Below are positions 43,861-53,200 of a stretch of 64,000 nt of DNA, in pieces. Each line of letters starts with the position of its first letter. Within the stretch, counting starts at the first letter, position 1. The notes below the pieces were generated by a model that worked only from the letters and a program-made list of their open reading frames with translations, ran no database searches and was not told the DNA's origin. The stretch covers positions 186,001-250,000 of the forward strand of contig JAOASD010000031.1 in assembly GCA_025210265.1 (NCBI GenBank), in the 5' to 3' direction. The stretch comes from Pelagimonas sp. (GTDB lineage Bacteria; Pseudomonadota; Alphaproteobacteria; Rhodobacterales; Rhodobacteraceae). The position numbers and the translations under genes were made by a program.

Positions 43861-45048
43861 ATGGTGATGAACAAGACCGAGACCAAGTCTCGGACCGGGG
43901 AAGATCTGTCTCCGGTCACCCGCGTGAGTGCCGCGATGGCGGGACTGATCGGGGATTTCCAGGCCCTCCAGGCCGACCTTCAAAAGAAGCTGAACAAACA
44001 GGAAGAGCGACTGACCATGCTTGATCACAAGACTGCCCTTGCGGGCCGCCCGGCCCTTTCGACCGCTGTCGAAGTTGAGGCCCCCCATCAGAAAGCCTTT
44101 GATGCTTATCTGCGTTCCGGTGATGACGACGCGCTGCGTGGTCTGGAACTGGAAGGCAAGGGCATGTCCACTGCCGTAAATTCGGATGGTGGCTATCTGG
44201 TGGATCCGCAGACTGCGGAAACCATCAAATCCACCCTGTCTTCGACCGCGTCGATCCGTGCGATTTCGAATGTGGTGAATGTTCAGGCGACGTCTTATGA
44301 CGTGCTGATTGATCAGAACGACACCTCGGCTGGCTGGGCGGATGAGACCTCGCCTGCGGCAGAGACCACCACGCCGACCATCGAGCGCATCCAGATCCCG
44401 CTGTATGAGCTGAATGCTCTGCCGAAAGTGTCGCAGCGCCTGCTGGATGACTCGGCCTTTGACATCGAGACCTGGCTGGCCGGTCGTGTGGCTGACAAAT
44501 TCGCCCGTTCCGAGGCAACTGCCTTTGTGAATGGTGATGGTGTGGACAAGCCCACGGGTTTCCTGACCCATCCGGTTGTGCAGAACGATGTCTGGGTCTG
44601 GGGCAATCTGGGCTATATCGCCAGCGGTGTTGCCGATGATCTGAACACCGGTGACGAGCTGCTGGACCTGGTCTATGCGCTGGGTGCCGAGTATCGCGCC
44701 AATGCGACTTTTGTCATGAACTCGAAAACCGCCGGCGCGCTGCGCAAGATGAAGGACAATGATGGCCGTCATCTGTGGAGCGACGGGTTCACCGCGGGCG
44801 AACCTGCGCGTCTGCTGGGTTATCCGGTTCTGATCGCCGAGGACATGCCTGACATTGGTGTGGACACCACTCCGGTTGCGTTTGGTGACTTTGGTGCCGG
44901 TTACACCATCGCCGAGCGCCCCGATGTGCGCGTTCTGCGTGACCCGTTCAGCGCCAAGCCGCATGTGCTGTTCTATGCCACCAAGCGTGTTGGCGGTGAC
45001 GTGAGCGATTTCGCTGCGATCAAGCTGCTGCGCATCTCGGTTGCCTAA
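43861..45048 (+). CDS. GTA g5, major capsid protein
   Basis: A 395-residue HK97-fold capsid protein. An N-terminal helical, charged delta-like region (~1-70) is followed by the mature domain starting near ALSTAVEVEAPHQKAFDAYLR, with E-loop and P-domain segments (SDGGYLVDPQTAETIKSTLSS ... GDGVDKPTGFLTHP ... FGDFGAGYTIAERPDVRVLRDPF). It forms the small oblate head typical of GTAs. Codon use is noticeably more restrained (many GAC, CTG, GGT) as expected of an abundant protein. ATG 43861 or 43867. Two strong hairpins follow the gene. Confidence 0.96.
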   Translation: MVMNKTETKSRTGEDLSPVTRVSAAMAGLIGDFQALQADLQKKLNKQEERLTMLDHKTALAGRPALSTAVEVEAPHQKAFDAYLRSGDDDALRGLELEGKGMSTAVNSDGGYLVDPQTAETIKSTLSSTASIRAISNVVNVQATSYDVLIDQNDTSAGWADETSPAAETTTPTIERIQIPLYELNALPKVSQRLLDDSAFDIETWLAGRVADKFARSEATAFVNGDGVDKPTGFLTHPVVQNDVWVWGNLGYIASGVADDLNTGDELLDLVYALGAEYRANATFVMNSKTAGALRKMKDNDGRHLWSDGFTAGEPARLLGYPVLIAEDMPDIGVDTTPVAFGDFGAGYTIAERPDVRVLRDPFSAKPHVLFYATKRVGGDVSDFAAIKLLRISVA

Positions 45049-45067
45049 GCTGCGCCTTTGAGACGGG

Positions 45068-45161
45068 AGGCGGACCAGAACGGTCCGCCTTTCCAAGGGC
45101 GCGCGCGCCATGTTGTCCAGCAGCCCCCCCTCCGCCCGAACAACATGGGCGGCGCGCGCCC
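45068..45161 (+). terminator. Two-hairpin block after the capsid gene
   Basis: Hairpin 1: AGGCGGACC / GGTCCGCCT (45068-45090), 5-nt loop, followed by TT. Hairpin 2: a ~20-bp near-perfect stem, 45097-45116 pairing with 45140-45161 (ends GGGCGCGCGC and GCGCGCGCCC, tips ATGTTGT and ACAACAT), 23-nt loop. No long T-run. It is likely an attenuator or an mRNA-processing/stability element separating abundant capsid mRNA from the tail genes (inference). Confidence 0.6.
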
Positions 45162-45212
45162 GCCTTTGTCCGGGGCTGGGGGACGGACGGGCAAGGAATT
45201 CGGAGAATTGAC

Positions 45213-45806
45213 ATGATCTTGGTCGAAGAAACACAGGTTCCTGAAGCCGCCATGCCGGTCGAAGAGCTAAAGCAGCATCTGCGCCTTGGCAGCGGCTTTG
45301 CCGATGATGATCTGCAGGACGGGGTTCTGGGCTCTTTCCTGCGCGCGGCACTGGCCGCGATCGAGGCGCGCTGTTCCAAGGCGCTGATTGCGCGGGGCTT
45401 TGTTGTGACGCTGTCTGAGTGGCGCGACATGCAGGGGCAACCATTGCCCGTCGCCCCGGTGCAAAGCGTCAGCGAAGTGGCGGTGGTGGATGAATTTGGC
45501 GTGGCCACGGTGATTGATCCGGCGGCCTACCGTCTGGAGCAGGACAGTTTTGTTCCGCAGCTGCGCCCTCGCGGTGCCTGCCTGCCGCATATTCCCACGA
45601 ATGGCGCGGCCGAGGTTCGGTTTCAGGCGGGCTATGGGTCGGGCTTTGACGATCTGCCGGCGGATCTGGCCCAGGCGGTGCTGCTGCTGGCGGCACATTA
45701 TTATGAATATCGGCATGAAACCGCGCTGAGCCAGGGCTGTATGCCCTTTGGCGTGACCAGCCTGATCGCGCGCTATCGCCCGGTGCGTCTGGGGGCTCGG
45801 GTATGA
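45213..45806 (+). CDS. GTA g6, head-tail connector protein
   Basis: A 197-residue protein of the phage gp6/phiE125 gp8-like connector family: helical N-terminus VEELKQHLRLGSGFADDDLQDGVLGSFLRAALAAIEARC, a beta-rich middle, and FQAGYGSGFDDLPADLAQAVLLLAAHYYEYRHE (~150), the most conserved segment of the family. It sits as a ring below the portal. GAATTCGGAGAATTGAC precedes the ATG. It overlaps g7 by 4 nt. Confidence 0.9.
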   Translation: MILVEETQVPEAAMPVEELKQHLRLGSGFADDDLQDGVLGSFLRAALAAIEARCSKALIARGFVVTLSEWRDMQGQPLPVAPVQSVSEVAVVDEFGVATVIDPAAYRLEQDSFVPQLRPRGACLPHIPTNGAAEVRFQAGYGSGFDDLPADLAQAVLLLAAHYYEYRHETALSQGCMPFGVTSLIARYRPVRLGARV

Positions 45807-46141
45807 AACAGCCGCGTCTGACACGCCAGCTGGTGCTGGAAAATCCCGATAGGATTCAGGATGGCGCTGGCGGCTATAGCGAAAGCTGGACCGCGCTGGG
45901 CACCCATTGGGCCGAGCTGCGCGCCAAATCGGGGCGTCTTGCGGATGGTCAGACTGGCCAGCTGTCGGCGACCGGGTTCCAGGTGACGCTGCGCGCCGCG
46001 CCGCTGGGGCAGGACAGCCGCCCCCGTGCGGGACAACGCTTTCGCGCCGGTACACGCCTGTTCCGCATCGAAGCCGTGACCGAAGCCGATGTGCAGGAAC
46101 GCTATCTGGTCTGCCATTGCAATGAGGAGTTGGTGCCATGA
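45803..46141 (+). CDS. GTA g7, head-tail adaptor / stopper
   Basis: A 112-residue protein of the SPP1 gp16-like head-closure family: PRLTRQLVLENPDRIQDGAGGYSESWTALGTHWAEL at the N-terminus is characteristic, as is the later FRAGTRLFRIEAVTE strand pair. It joins the connector to the tail terminator and may plug the head. Overlaps by 4 nt on both sides. Confidence 0.9.
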   Translation: MKQPRLTRQLVLENPDRIQDGAGGYSESWTALGTHWAELRAKSGRLADGQTGQLSATGFQVTLRAAPLGQDSRPRAGQRFRAGTRLFRIEAVTEADVQERYLVCHCNEELVP

Positions 46142-46542
46142 GCTACGTGTTTTCCCAGGCGCTGCAAGAGGCGGTTTACGGCGCGCTGATCGCAGATACG
46201 GATCTGGCGGGGCTGGTTGGGGCGCATGTTTATGACGCGCTGCCGGTCGGTACGCTGCCCGATCTGTATGTGGCGCTGGGGCCGGAAACCGTACGTGACA
46301 GCGGCGATCAGTGCACGGCCGGGGCCGAGCATGATTTCACCGTATCCGTGATCACGTCACAGGCCGGGTTTCACGACGCCAAGACCGCCGCCGGTTTTGT
46401 CAGCGAGGCGCTGGATGGCGCGGATCTGTCTTTGTCCCGTGGGACGCTGGTCGGGCTTTGGTTCCGCCAGGCCCGCGCGGCGCGCCAAAGCGGTGGTCTG
46501 CGTCGGATCGACCTGACCTTTCGCGCACGGATCGACGAATAG
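46138..46542 (+). CDS. GTA g8, tail terminator (DUF3168)
   Basis: A 134-residue DUF3168 protein: LQEAVYGALIADTDLAGLVGAHVYDALPVGTLPDLYVALGPE at the start and HDFTVSVITSQAGFHDAKTAAGFVSEAL in the middle. Forms the hexameric ring ending the tail tube at the head side. A 99-bp gap with a GC-rich hairpin (CCGGGCC/GGCCCGG at 46604-46618) separates it from g9. Confidence 0.92.
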   Translation: MSYVFSQALQEAVYGALIADTDLAGLVGAHVYDALPVGTLPDLYVALGPETVRDSGDQCTAGAEHDFTVSVITSQAGFHDAKTAAGFVSEALDGADLSLSRGTLVGLWFRQARAARQSGGLRRIDLTFRARIDE

Positions 46543-46641
46543 GCCGGGACATCGGCTGAAAGGCTGACTGGGGGCGCAGGCCCGCAGCAGCAGTGATTGC
46601 AAACCGGGCCTGGCCCGGAACCCTATCAAGGAGATATGACC

Positions 46642-47064
46642 ATGGGTGCTCAGAACGGCAAGGATCTGTTGATCAAGGTGGATCTGACCGGCGACGGTCA
46701 GTTCGAAACACTGGCGGGGCTGCGCGCCACGCGCATCAGCTTTAACGCCGAACAGGTCGATGTGACCACGCTGGAAAGCCAGGGCGGCTGGCGCGAATTG
46801 CTGGCCGGTGCCGGGGTGAAATCCGCCAGCATCAGCGGTTCTGGTGTGTTCAAGGATGCGGGCACGGATGAACGCGCGCGCCAGATTTTCTTTGACGGCG
46901 AGACCCCGGATTTTCAGGTGATCATCCCCGATTTCGGCACGGTCGAAGGCGCGTTCCAGGTGACCAGCGTTGAATATGCAGGGGCTTACAACGGCGAAGC
47001 CACCTACGAGCTGTCCATGGCCTCGGCGGGCGCGCTGCAGTTCACGGCGACTCCGGTGGCGTGA
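46642..47064 (+). CDS. GTA g9, major tail (tube) protein
   Basis: A 140-residue TP901-1-type tail tube protein: AQNGKDLLIKVDLTGDGQFETLAGLRATRISFNAEQVDVTTLES, then GAGVKSASISGSGVFKD and VTSVEYAGAYNGEATYELSMASAGAL. Hexameric rings stack to form the short tail tube. The start follows AAGGAG with an 8-nt spacer; an ATG two codons earlier is too close to that site. g10 begins on its stop codon (TGATG). Confidence 0.94.
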   Translation: MGAQNGKDLLIKVDLTGDGQFETLAGLRATRISFNAEQVDVTTLESQGGWRELLAGAGVKSASISGSGVFKDAGTDERARQIFFDGETPDFQVIIPDFGTVEGAFQVTSVEYAGAYNGEATYELSMASAGALQFTATPVA

Positions 47065-47396
47065 TGGCCAATCCATGGAGGGGAGATGTGGCGCTGGTCA
47101 TGAATGGCGAGCGTCACGTGATGCGCCTGACCCTGGGCGCGCTGGCTGAACTGGAGGCCGCGCTGGACAGCGGGTCTCTGGTCGATCTGGTCACCCGGTT
47201 CGAACAGAGCAAGTTCAGCACGCGCGACGTGCTGGCCCTGATCGTGGCGGGCCTGCGTGGCGGTGGCTGGCAGGGCCGTGCAAGCGACCTGATGGCCGTG
47301 GAAATCGAGGGCGGCCCGATGCAGGCGGCGCGCCTGGCGGCGGAGCTTTTGGCGCGTGCCTTTATGGTGCCGGAGACCGGTGATGGCGGGGTTTGA
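47064..47396 (+). CDS. GTA g10, tail assembly chaperone 1
   Basis: A 110-residue protein of the GTA gene-10 family: HVMRLTLGALAELEAALDSGSLVDLVTRFEQS and STRDVLALIVAGLRGGG. It probably coats the tape measure before tube polymerisation, like lambda gpG. The last codons are GGC GGG GTT TGA, overlapping the start of g10.1 in the +1 frame, with GTT TGA C at the junction, a possible +1 frameshift site. Confidence 0.88.
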   Translation: MANPWRGDVALVMNGERHVMRLTLGALAELEAALDSGSLVDLVTRFEQSKFSTRDVLALIVAGLRGGGWQGRASDLMAVEIEGGPMQAARLAAELLARAFMVPETGDGGV

Positions 47397-47577
47397 CTGG
47401 CCCGCCCTGATGCGCGCGGGAATGCGCGGGCTTGGTCTGAGCCCGCGTGAATTCTGGGATCTGACTCCGGCAGAGCTGTGGCTTTTGCTGGGGGAAGGCG
47501 ACGGCGGGAAACCGATGGGACGGTCGCGGCTGGATGAGCTGATGACGGCCTTTCCCGACAGGACGAAAGGGGCCTGA
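47383..47577 (+). CDS. GTA g10.1, tail assembly chaperone 2
   Basis: A 64-residue protein (rcc01693-like): FDWPALMRAGMRGLGLSPREFWDLTPAELWLLLG is the family's conserved core. The frame is +1 relative to g10 and overlaps it by 14 nt. In lambda the second chaperone (gpGT) is made only as a frameshift fusion to the first; here an ATG is present, so either separate initiation or a fusion could supply it. The tape measure gene starts 3 nt after. Confidence 0.88.
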   Translation: MAGFDWPALMRAGMRGLGLSPREFWDLTPAELWLLLGEGDGGKPMGRSRLDELMTAFPDRTKGA

Positions 47578-47579
47578 AG

Positions 47580-48245
47580 ATGACAGAGATTAGCGAGATT
47601 GAGGATTTCCGCGAGGGGGTCGATGCCCTGGGTCACGCGATGGATGGCGCGACCGATATGGCGGCCGGTTTTGGCAGTGAACTGAAGCAGATGAACCAGA
47701 ATTTTGCCAATGCAAGCAAAGGGATGTCCAAGTTGGGCAGGTCGCTCAGCAGTGATGTCAGCAAGGCAATCGACGGTGTGGTTCTGGATGGCATGAAGCT
47801 AAGCGATGCGCTGAAGATTGTGGCCAATTCCATGATTGATGCGGCTTACCGCGCGGCGGTCAAACCGGTCTCGGAACATATTGGGGGGGCTTTGGCGCGA
47901 GGCATGGAATCCTTGTTCACGCCGTTTGAAGGCTTTGCCGATGGCGGCAGCTTTAGCCAGGGCCGGGTGATGCCCTTTGCCAAAGGCGGTGTGATCAGTG
48001 GCCCGACGACCTTCCCGATGCGCGGCGGCATGGGGTTGATGGGCGAAGCCGGGCCAGAGGCGATCATGCCCCTGACACGCGGCCCGGACGGATCGCTGGG
48101 TGTGCGCGCCGCGGGCGGTGCGGCGCAGCCGGTTCAGATTGTGATGAACATCCAGACCCCGGATGCGCAGAGTTTCCAGCGCAGCCAGTCTCAGATCGCG
48201 GCCAGCATGGGGCGCGCGCTGAGCATGGGCGCACGCAACAGATAA
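47580..48245 (+). CDS. GTA g11, short tape measure protein
   Basis: A 221-residue tape measure protein, far shorter than in siphophages, fitting the short GTA tail. A helical N-terminus rich in Met/Gln/Asp (GSELKQMNQNFANASKGMSKLGRSL) is followed by an amphipathic segment (VVLDGMKLSDALKIVANSMIDAAYRAA) and a conserved C-terminus with FADGGSFSQGRVMPFAKGGV and MGLMGEAGPEAIMPLTRGPDG, the usual tape measure end repeat. It sets tail length. Confidence 0.93.
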   Translation: MTEISEIEDFREGVDALGHAMDGATDMAAGFGSELKQMNQNFANASKGMSKLGRSLSSDVSKAIDGVVLDGMKLSDALKIVANSMIDAAYRAAVKPVSEHIGGALARGMESLFTPFEGFADGGSFSQGRVMPFAKGGVISGPTTFPMRGGMGLMGEAGPEAIMPLTRGPDGSLGVRAAGGAAQPVQIVMNIQTPDAQSFQRSQSQIAASMGRALSMGARNR

Positions 48246-48266
48246 TCGAAGAATTCGGAGGGTATC

Positions 48267-48899
48267 ATGGCATTTCACGAGGTGAGATTCCCCGCAAGTC
48301 TGAGCTTTGGCGCCGTGGGCGGACCAGAGCGGCGCACGGATATTGTGCAGCTGACCAGCGGGTTCGAAGAGCGCAACACCCCCTGGGCGCATTCGCGCCG
48401 CCGCTATGATGCGGGTCTGGGGCTGCGCTCGCTGGATGATCTGGAAGATATGATCGCGTTTTTCGAGGCGCGTCAGGGGCAGCTGTTCGGCTTTCGCTGG
48501 AAGGATTGGGCGGATTATAAATCCAGCCGCCCATCCAAGGATCCGGCCTATGGCGATCAGGTGATTGCCCATGGCGATGGCGTCACGCGCAGCTTTCAGC
48601 TGGTCAAGAATTATCGTTCCGGGCAGGGCGCCTATGCGCGTCCGATCACCAAACCCGTGGCGGGCAGCGTTGTGGCGGCGGTACAGGATGTCGAACGCCG
48701 CGAGGGCGTGCATTTTGAAATCGACCTGACAACTGGGATGATGACCTTTGATGAACCGCCGCTGAGCGGGGCGGAAATCAGCGCGGGCTTTGAATTTGAC
48801 GTGCCGGTGCGCTTTGACACGGATCGTATCAATGTCAGCGTCTCCAGCTTTCAGGCTGGTCAGGTGCCGGATGTGCCGGTTGTGGAGGTGCGGGTCTGA
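48267..48899 (+). CDS. GTA g12, distal tail protein (DUF2460)
   Basis: A 210-residue DUF2460/TIGR02217 protein: FHEVRFPASLSFGAVGGPERRTDIVQLTSGFEERNTPWAHSRRRYDAG at the N-terminus and FRWKDWADYKSS near residue 80 are family markers. It forms the first ring of the baseplate. AATTCGGAGGGTATC precedes the ATG. g13 starts on its stop codon (TGATG). Confidence 0.94.
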   Translation: MAFHEVRFPASLSFGAVGGPERRTDIVQLTSGFEERNTPWAHSRRRYDAGLGLRSLDDLEDMIAFFEARQGQLFGFRWKDWADYKSSRPSKDPAYGDQVIAHGDGVTRSFQLVKNYRSGQGAYARPITKPVAGSVVAAVQDVERREGVHFEIDLTTGMMTFDEPPLSGAEISAGFEFDVPVRFDTDRINVSVSSFQAGQVPDVPVVEVRV

Positions 48900-49786
48900 T
48901 GTCAGGCAAGGAGTCTTTGCACGCGCATCTGGCCACCGGGCTTGCCACGGTGGCGCGATGCTGGGCGGTGAAACGGCGCGACGGGCTGGTGCTGGGCTTT
49001 ACCGATCATGACCGGGAACTGGCGTTCGAGGGGATCACCTTTCGCGCCGATACCGGCATGTCGGCACGGGCGCTGCAGCAGGCCACGGGCCTGTCTGTCG
49101 ACAATAGTGAGGCCATGGGCGCGCTGTCTGATGCGGCGATCCACGAGGAAGACATCGCCGCCGGGCGCTATGACGGGGCCGAGGTCACCTCATGGTTGGT
49201 CAACTGGGCCGACCTTGAGGCGCGCAAGGTCGTGTTTCACGGTCATATCGGTGAACTGCGCCGCGGCAATGGTGCCTTTCACGCGGAACTGCGCGGGCTG
49301 ACCGACAAGCTGAACCAGCCTCTGGGCCGGGTGTATCAGAAACCCAGCACGGTCAGCCATGTGGGCGGCGGCAGCGGCTTTGACATGATGACGCCGGGCT
49401 ATTTCTTTGAAGGCACGCTGAGCGCGGTTGAAGGCACCGGGCGGTTCATCTTTGACGATCTGTCGGCCTATCAGCCCGACTGGTTCCTGCATGGGCGGCT
49501 GGATTTCCTGGATGGCGATGCGATCGGGATCAGCGGCACGATCAAGCGCGACCTGATCCTGCCGGATGGGCGCCGGGCGATTGACCTGTGGGAGCCAGTG
49601 CGCGCGCGCCCTGTTGCGGGCGATCAGGTGCGGCTGCTGGCCGGTGACGATAAGAGTTTCGAGACAAGCCGTCTGAAATTCAACAATGCCGTCAACTTCC
49701 AGGGCTTCCCGGACATCCCGGACGAAGACTGGGTCATGGTCAATCCGGGCCGCTCGGGCACGGTCGATGGCGGGAGCAGACGATGA
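48899..49786 (+). CDS. GTA g13, baseplate hub (DUF2163)
   Basis: A 295-residue DUF2163/phage BR0599-type protein: HLATGLATVARCWAVKRRDGLVLGFTDHDREL, a GALSDAAIHEEDIAAGRYDGAEVTSWLVNW stretch and a C-terminal PDIPDEDWVMVNPG. In RcGTA this hub carries an iron-sulfur cluster via cysteines; here few Cys are present (ARCWA near residue 20 is one), so that feature would have to be checked. Overlaps g14 by 4 nt. Confidence 0.93.
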   Translation: MSGKESLHAHLATGLATVARCWAVKRRDGLVLGFTDHDRELAFEGITFRADTGMSARALQQATGLSVDNSEAMGALSDAAIHEEDIAAGRYDGAEVTSWLVNWADLEARKVVFHGHIGELRRGNGAFHAELRGLTDKLNQPLGRVYQKPSTVSHVGGGSGFDMMTPGYFFEGTLSAVEGTGRFIFDDLSAYQPDWFLHGRLDFLDGDAIGISGTIKRDLILPDGRRAIDLWEPVRARPVAGDQVRLLAGDDKSFETSRLKFNNAVNFQGFPDIPDEDWVMVNPGRSGTVDGGSRR

Positions 49787-50229
49787 CCCCGCGCGAACAG
49801 GCGATTGTTGCGGCAGCGCGGGGCTGGATCGGCACGCCCTATGTGCATCAGGCGTCGCGCCGCCATGCGGGTTGCGATTGTCTGGGCCTGTTGCGGGGCG
49901 TCTGGCGCGAGGTGATCGGGGCTGAACCGGAACCCGTGCCCGCCTACAGCATGGACTGGTCCGAACCGCAGGGCGATGAACGCCTGTGGCGCGCGGCCAT
50001 GTGCCATCTACGCCCAAAGGCGCTGGCTGCGGCCGCGCCGGGCGATGTTTTGCTGTTTCGTATGCGCGCCGGATCGGTGGCCAAACATGTCGGGCTGCAG
50101 GCCCGCTGCGGGGCCGAGGCGAGCTTTGTGCATTCTTATAACGGGCATGGGGTGGTTGAAAGCGCCCTGACACAGCCCTGGGCGCGGCGCGTTGTGGCGC
50201 GTTTCGCCTTTCCAGAGGAGGACGGGTAA
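49783..50229 (+). CDS. GTA g14, NlpC/P60-type cell wall peptidase
   Basis: A 148-residue peptidase of the NlpC/P60 family. The catalytic Cys33 is in HAGCDCLGLLRGVWRE and the His102 in VAKHVGLQ. It sits at the tail tip and opens the peptidoglycan so that DNA can enter the recipient's cytoplasm. GCGGGAGCAGACG precedes the ATG. It ends on the g15 start codon with 1-nt overlap. Confidence 0.94.
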   Translation: MTPREQAIVAAARGWIGTPYVHQASRRHAGCDCLGLLRGVWREVIGAEPEPVPAYSMDWSEPQGDERLWRAAMCHLRPKALAAAAPGDVLLFRMRAGSVAKHVGLQARCGAEASFVHSYNGHGVVESALTQPWARRVVARFAFPEEDG

Positions 50230-53200
50230 TGGCGACGATTGTTCTTTCTGCGGCGGGGGCTGCGCTTGGCAGCACGATCAAGGGACAGATTCTGGGCATG
50301 ACCATGACTGCGGTGGGCCGGTTCATCGGTGCGTCGATTGGTCGGCGCGTTGACCAGCGCCTGATGGGGCAGGGGTCCGAGGCGGTCGAAAGTGGCCGTC
50401 TGGATCGCTATCGCATCAGTGGCGCAGGCGAAGGCACGGCTATTGCGCAATGCTTTGGCCGGATGCGGCTGGGTGGCCATGTGATCTGGGCGACCGAATA
50501 CAAACAGCGGGTCAAGAAAAGCGGTGGCGGGGGCGGCAAAGGTACGCCTTCGCAGCCTGAGGTGCGCAATTACAGCTATTCGGTCAGCCTTGCGCTGGGA
50601 TTGTGCGAAGGCGTGATCACCGGCGTCAACCGGGTCTGGGCCGATGGGATCGAGGTGGCGATCAAAGATCTGAACATGCGTGTCTATCCCGGCACCATGG
50701 ACCAGCTGCCCGATCCCAAGATCGAGGCGGTCGAAGGCGTGGGCAAAGTGCCCGCCTATCGCGGCACCGCTTATGTGGTGATCGAGGATCTCGGACTGGA
50801 GCCCTATGGCAACCGTATCCCGAATTTCAGCTTTGAGGTCACGCGGCCTGAATTGGGCGACCCCAATGATGTGCCCCTGGGGGTGCAGGCGGTGGCGGTG
50901 ATCCCCGGTACTGGGGAATATGCGCTGGCGACTGAGCACGTTCAGATGACTTATTCCGCGGCGCCGAACGCACTGTTTGCCAGCAAGAATGGCAAGGCCG
51001 TGGTCAATGTGAACTCGCCCAGCGAAGAGCCGGATTTTGTCACCTCCATGACCCAGATGCGGGACGAGCTGCCCAATTGCGGGGCGGGGTCGTTGATTGT
51101 CAGCTGGTTCGGCGATGATCTGCGTGCGGGCAATTGCACCATCCGGCCCAAGATTGAACAAGCCGAGTTTGACGCGCCGAAAATGCCCTGGCGGGTCAGC
51201 GGGTTGACCCGTGACACCGCCGATCTGGTCCCCGAAGAGGACGGGCGCGTGGTTTATGGTGGCACGCCCACCGATCAAAGCGTGGTGCAGGCGATCCAGC
51301 ACATGCAGTCCAACGGGCTGGACGTGATGTATTACCCGTTCATCCTGATGGATCAGCTGGACAATAACGGTCTGACCGACCCCTGGAGCGGCGCGGGCGA
51401 TCAGCCCAAACTGCCTTGGCGCGGGCGCATCACAACCTCCATGGCACCGGGTCAGGCGGGATCGACTGATGGCACCGCGGCGGCGGATGCCGAGGTTGCG
51501 GCGTTCTTTGGCACGGTCGCGCCGGGGGATTTCACCATCGACGGTACCTCTGTGACCTATAACGGCCCGGATGAGTGGAGCTATCGCCGGTTTATCCTGC
51601 ATCAGGCGGCGCTGTGCGCGGCGGCTGGAGGGGTGCAGTCCTTCTGTATCGGGTCGGAAATGCGCGGGCTGACCCAGATCCGTGGGGCCAATGGATTCCC
51701 GGCGGTGGCGGCCCTGCGCCAGCTGGCGGCGGATTGCCGGACCCTGCTTGGGCCTTCGGTCAAGATCGGCTATGCGGCGGATTGGTCGGAATATTTCGGC
51801 TATCACCCGACGGATGGGTCGGGCGATCTGTATTTTCATCTTGATCCGCTGTGGGCTGATCCCGAAATCGACTTTGTCGGGATCGACAATTATATGCCGC
51901 TGTCCGATTGGCGCGATGGCGAGGACCATGCCGACGCGCAGTGGGACTCGATCTATAACCTCGATTACCTCAAGGCCAATATCGAAGGCGGCGAGGGCTA
52001 TGACTGGTATTATGACGGGCCGGAGGCGCGGGATGCGCAGCGCCGGACCGACATCACCGACGGGGCCTATGACGAGCCCTGGGTCTGGCGCTACAAGGAC
52101 ATCCGCGGCTGGTGGGAAAACCGACACTATGAACGCACGGGCGGCGTGCGCGCAGACGTGCCCACCGGCTGGGAACCCGGCAGCAAACCGATCTGGTTCA
52201 CCGAACTTGGCTGTGCGGCGATCAACAAGGCGACCAACCAGCCCAACAAGTTCCTCGATCCCAAAAGCTCGGAATCGACCCTGCCGAACTATTCCAATGG
52301 CGCGCGGGATGAGATCATCCAGCGGCAATATCTGCGTGCCATGTATGAATATTGGGGCGATGCGGCCAATAACCCGGTCTCTGAAGACTATGGCGGGGCG
52401 ATGATCGACATGACCAAGGCCTTTGTCTGGGCCTGGGATGCGCGCCCTTACCCATGGTTCCCCGGCAACGAAGAACTGTGGTCCGACGGGCCGAATTACC
52501 GTCGCGGTCATTGGCTGAACGGGCGGGCTTCGGCGCGCAGCCTGGCCTCTGTCGTGCGTGAAATCTGCCACCGCGCGGATGTGACCGAGATCGACCTGTC
52601 GCAGCTGCACGGCCATGTGCGCGGCTATGCGATCACAGATGTCACCGATGCGCGCAGCGCGCTGCAGCCGCTGATGCTGGCCTATGGGTTTGATGCGATC
52701 GAACGGGATGGGGTGCTGGTGTTCCGAATGCGGGACGGGGCGCGGCCCACGGATATTGCCCTCGAAAACTTGGCTGAGGCCGAGGAAATCGACGGCGATC
52801 TGAGCGAAATCCGCGCAAGTGATGCGGAAATCGCGGGCCGCGTCCGGGTGCGCTTTGTCACGGCAGATGGGGATCATCAGGTCGCCGCCGAAGAGGCGAT
52901 CCTGCCCGATGACGAGACCCATTCCGTGGCCGAAACCGACCTGCCGCTGGCGCTGACCCGGCATGAGGGCCGCCTGACCGCGGAACGCTGGTTGGCCGAA
53001 GCGCGGGTGGCGCGCGACGCCATGCGCTTTGCCCTGCCACCCTCAAAGATGAATCTGGGGGCGGGCGATGTTGTGCGTCTGCCCAGCAAATCCGGCCCCG
53101 TTCTGGCCCGGATCGACCGGGTCGAGGTCACGGATCGTCAGATCGTGGATGCGGTGCGTATCGAACCCGATGTCTATGCGCCCTCCAGCCACGAGGAAAT

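Noticed and set aside
50136..52964. Leftward 942-codon frame
   Set aside because: Shadow of GTA g15; Ile/Arg/His-rich with no domains.
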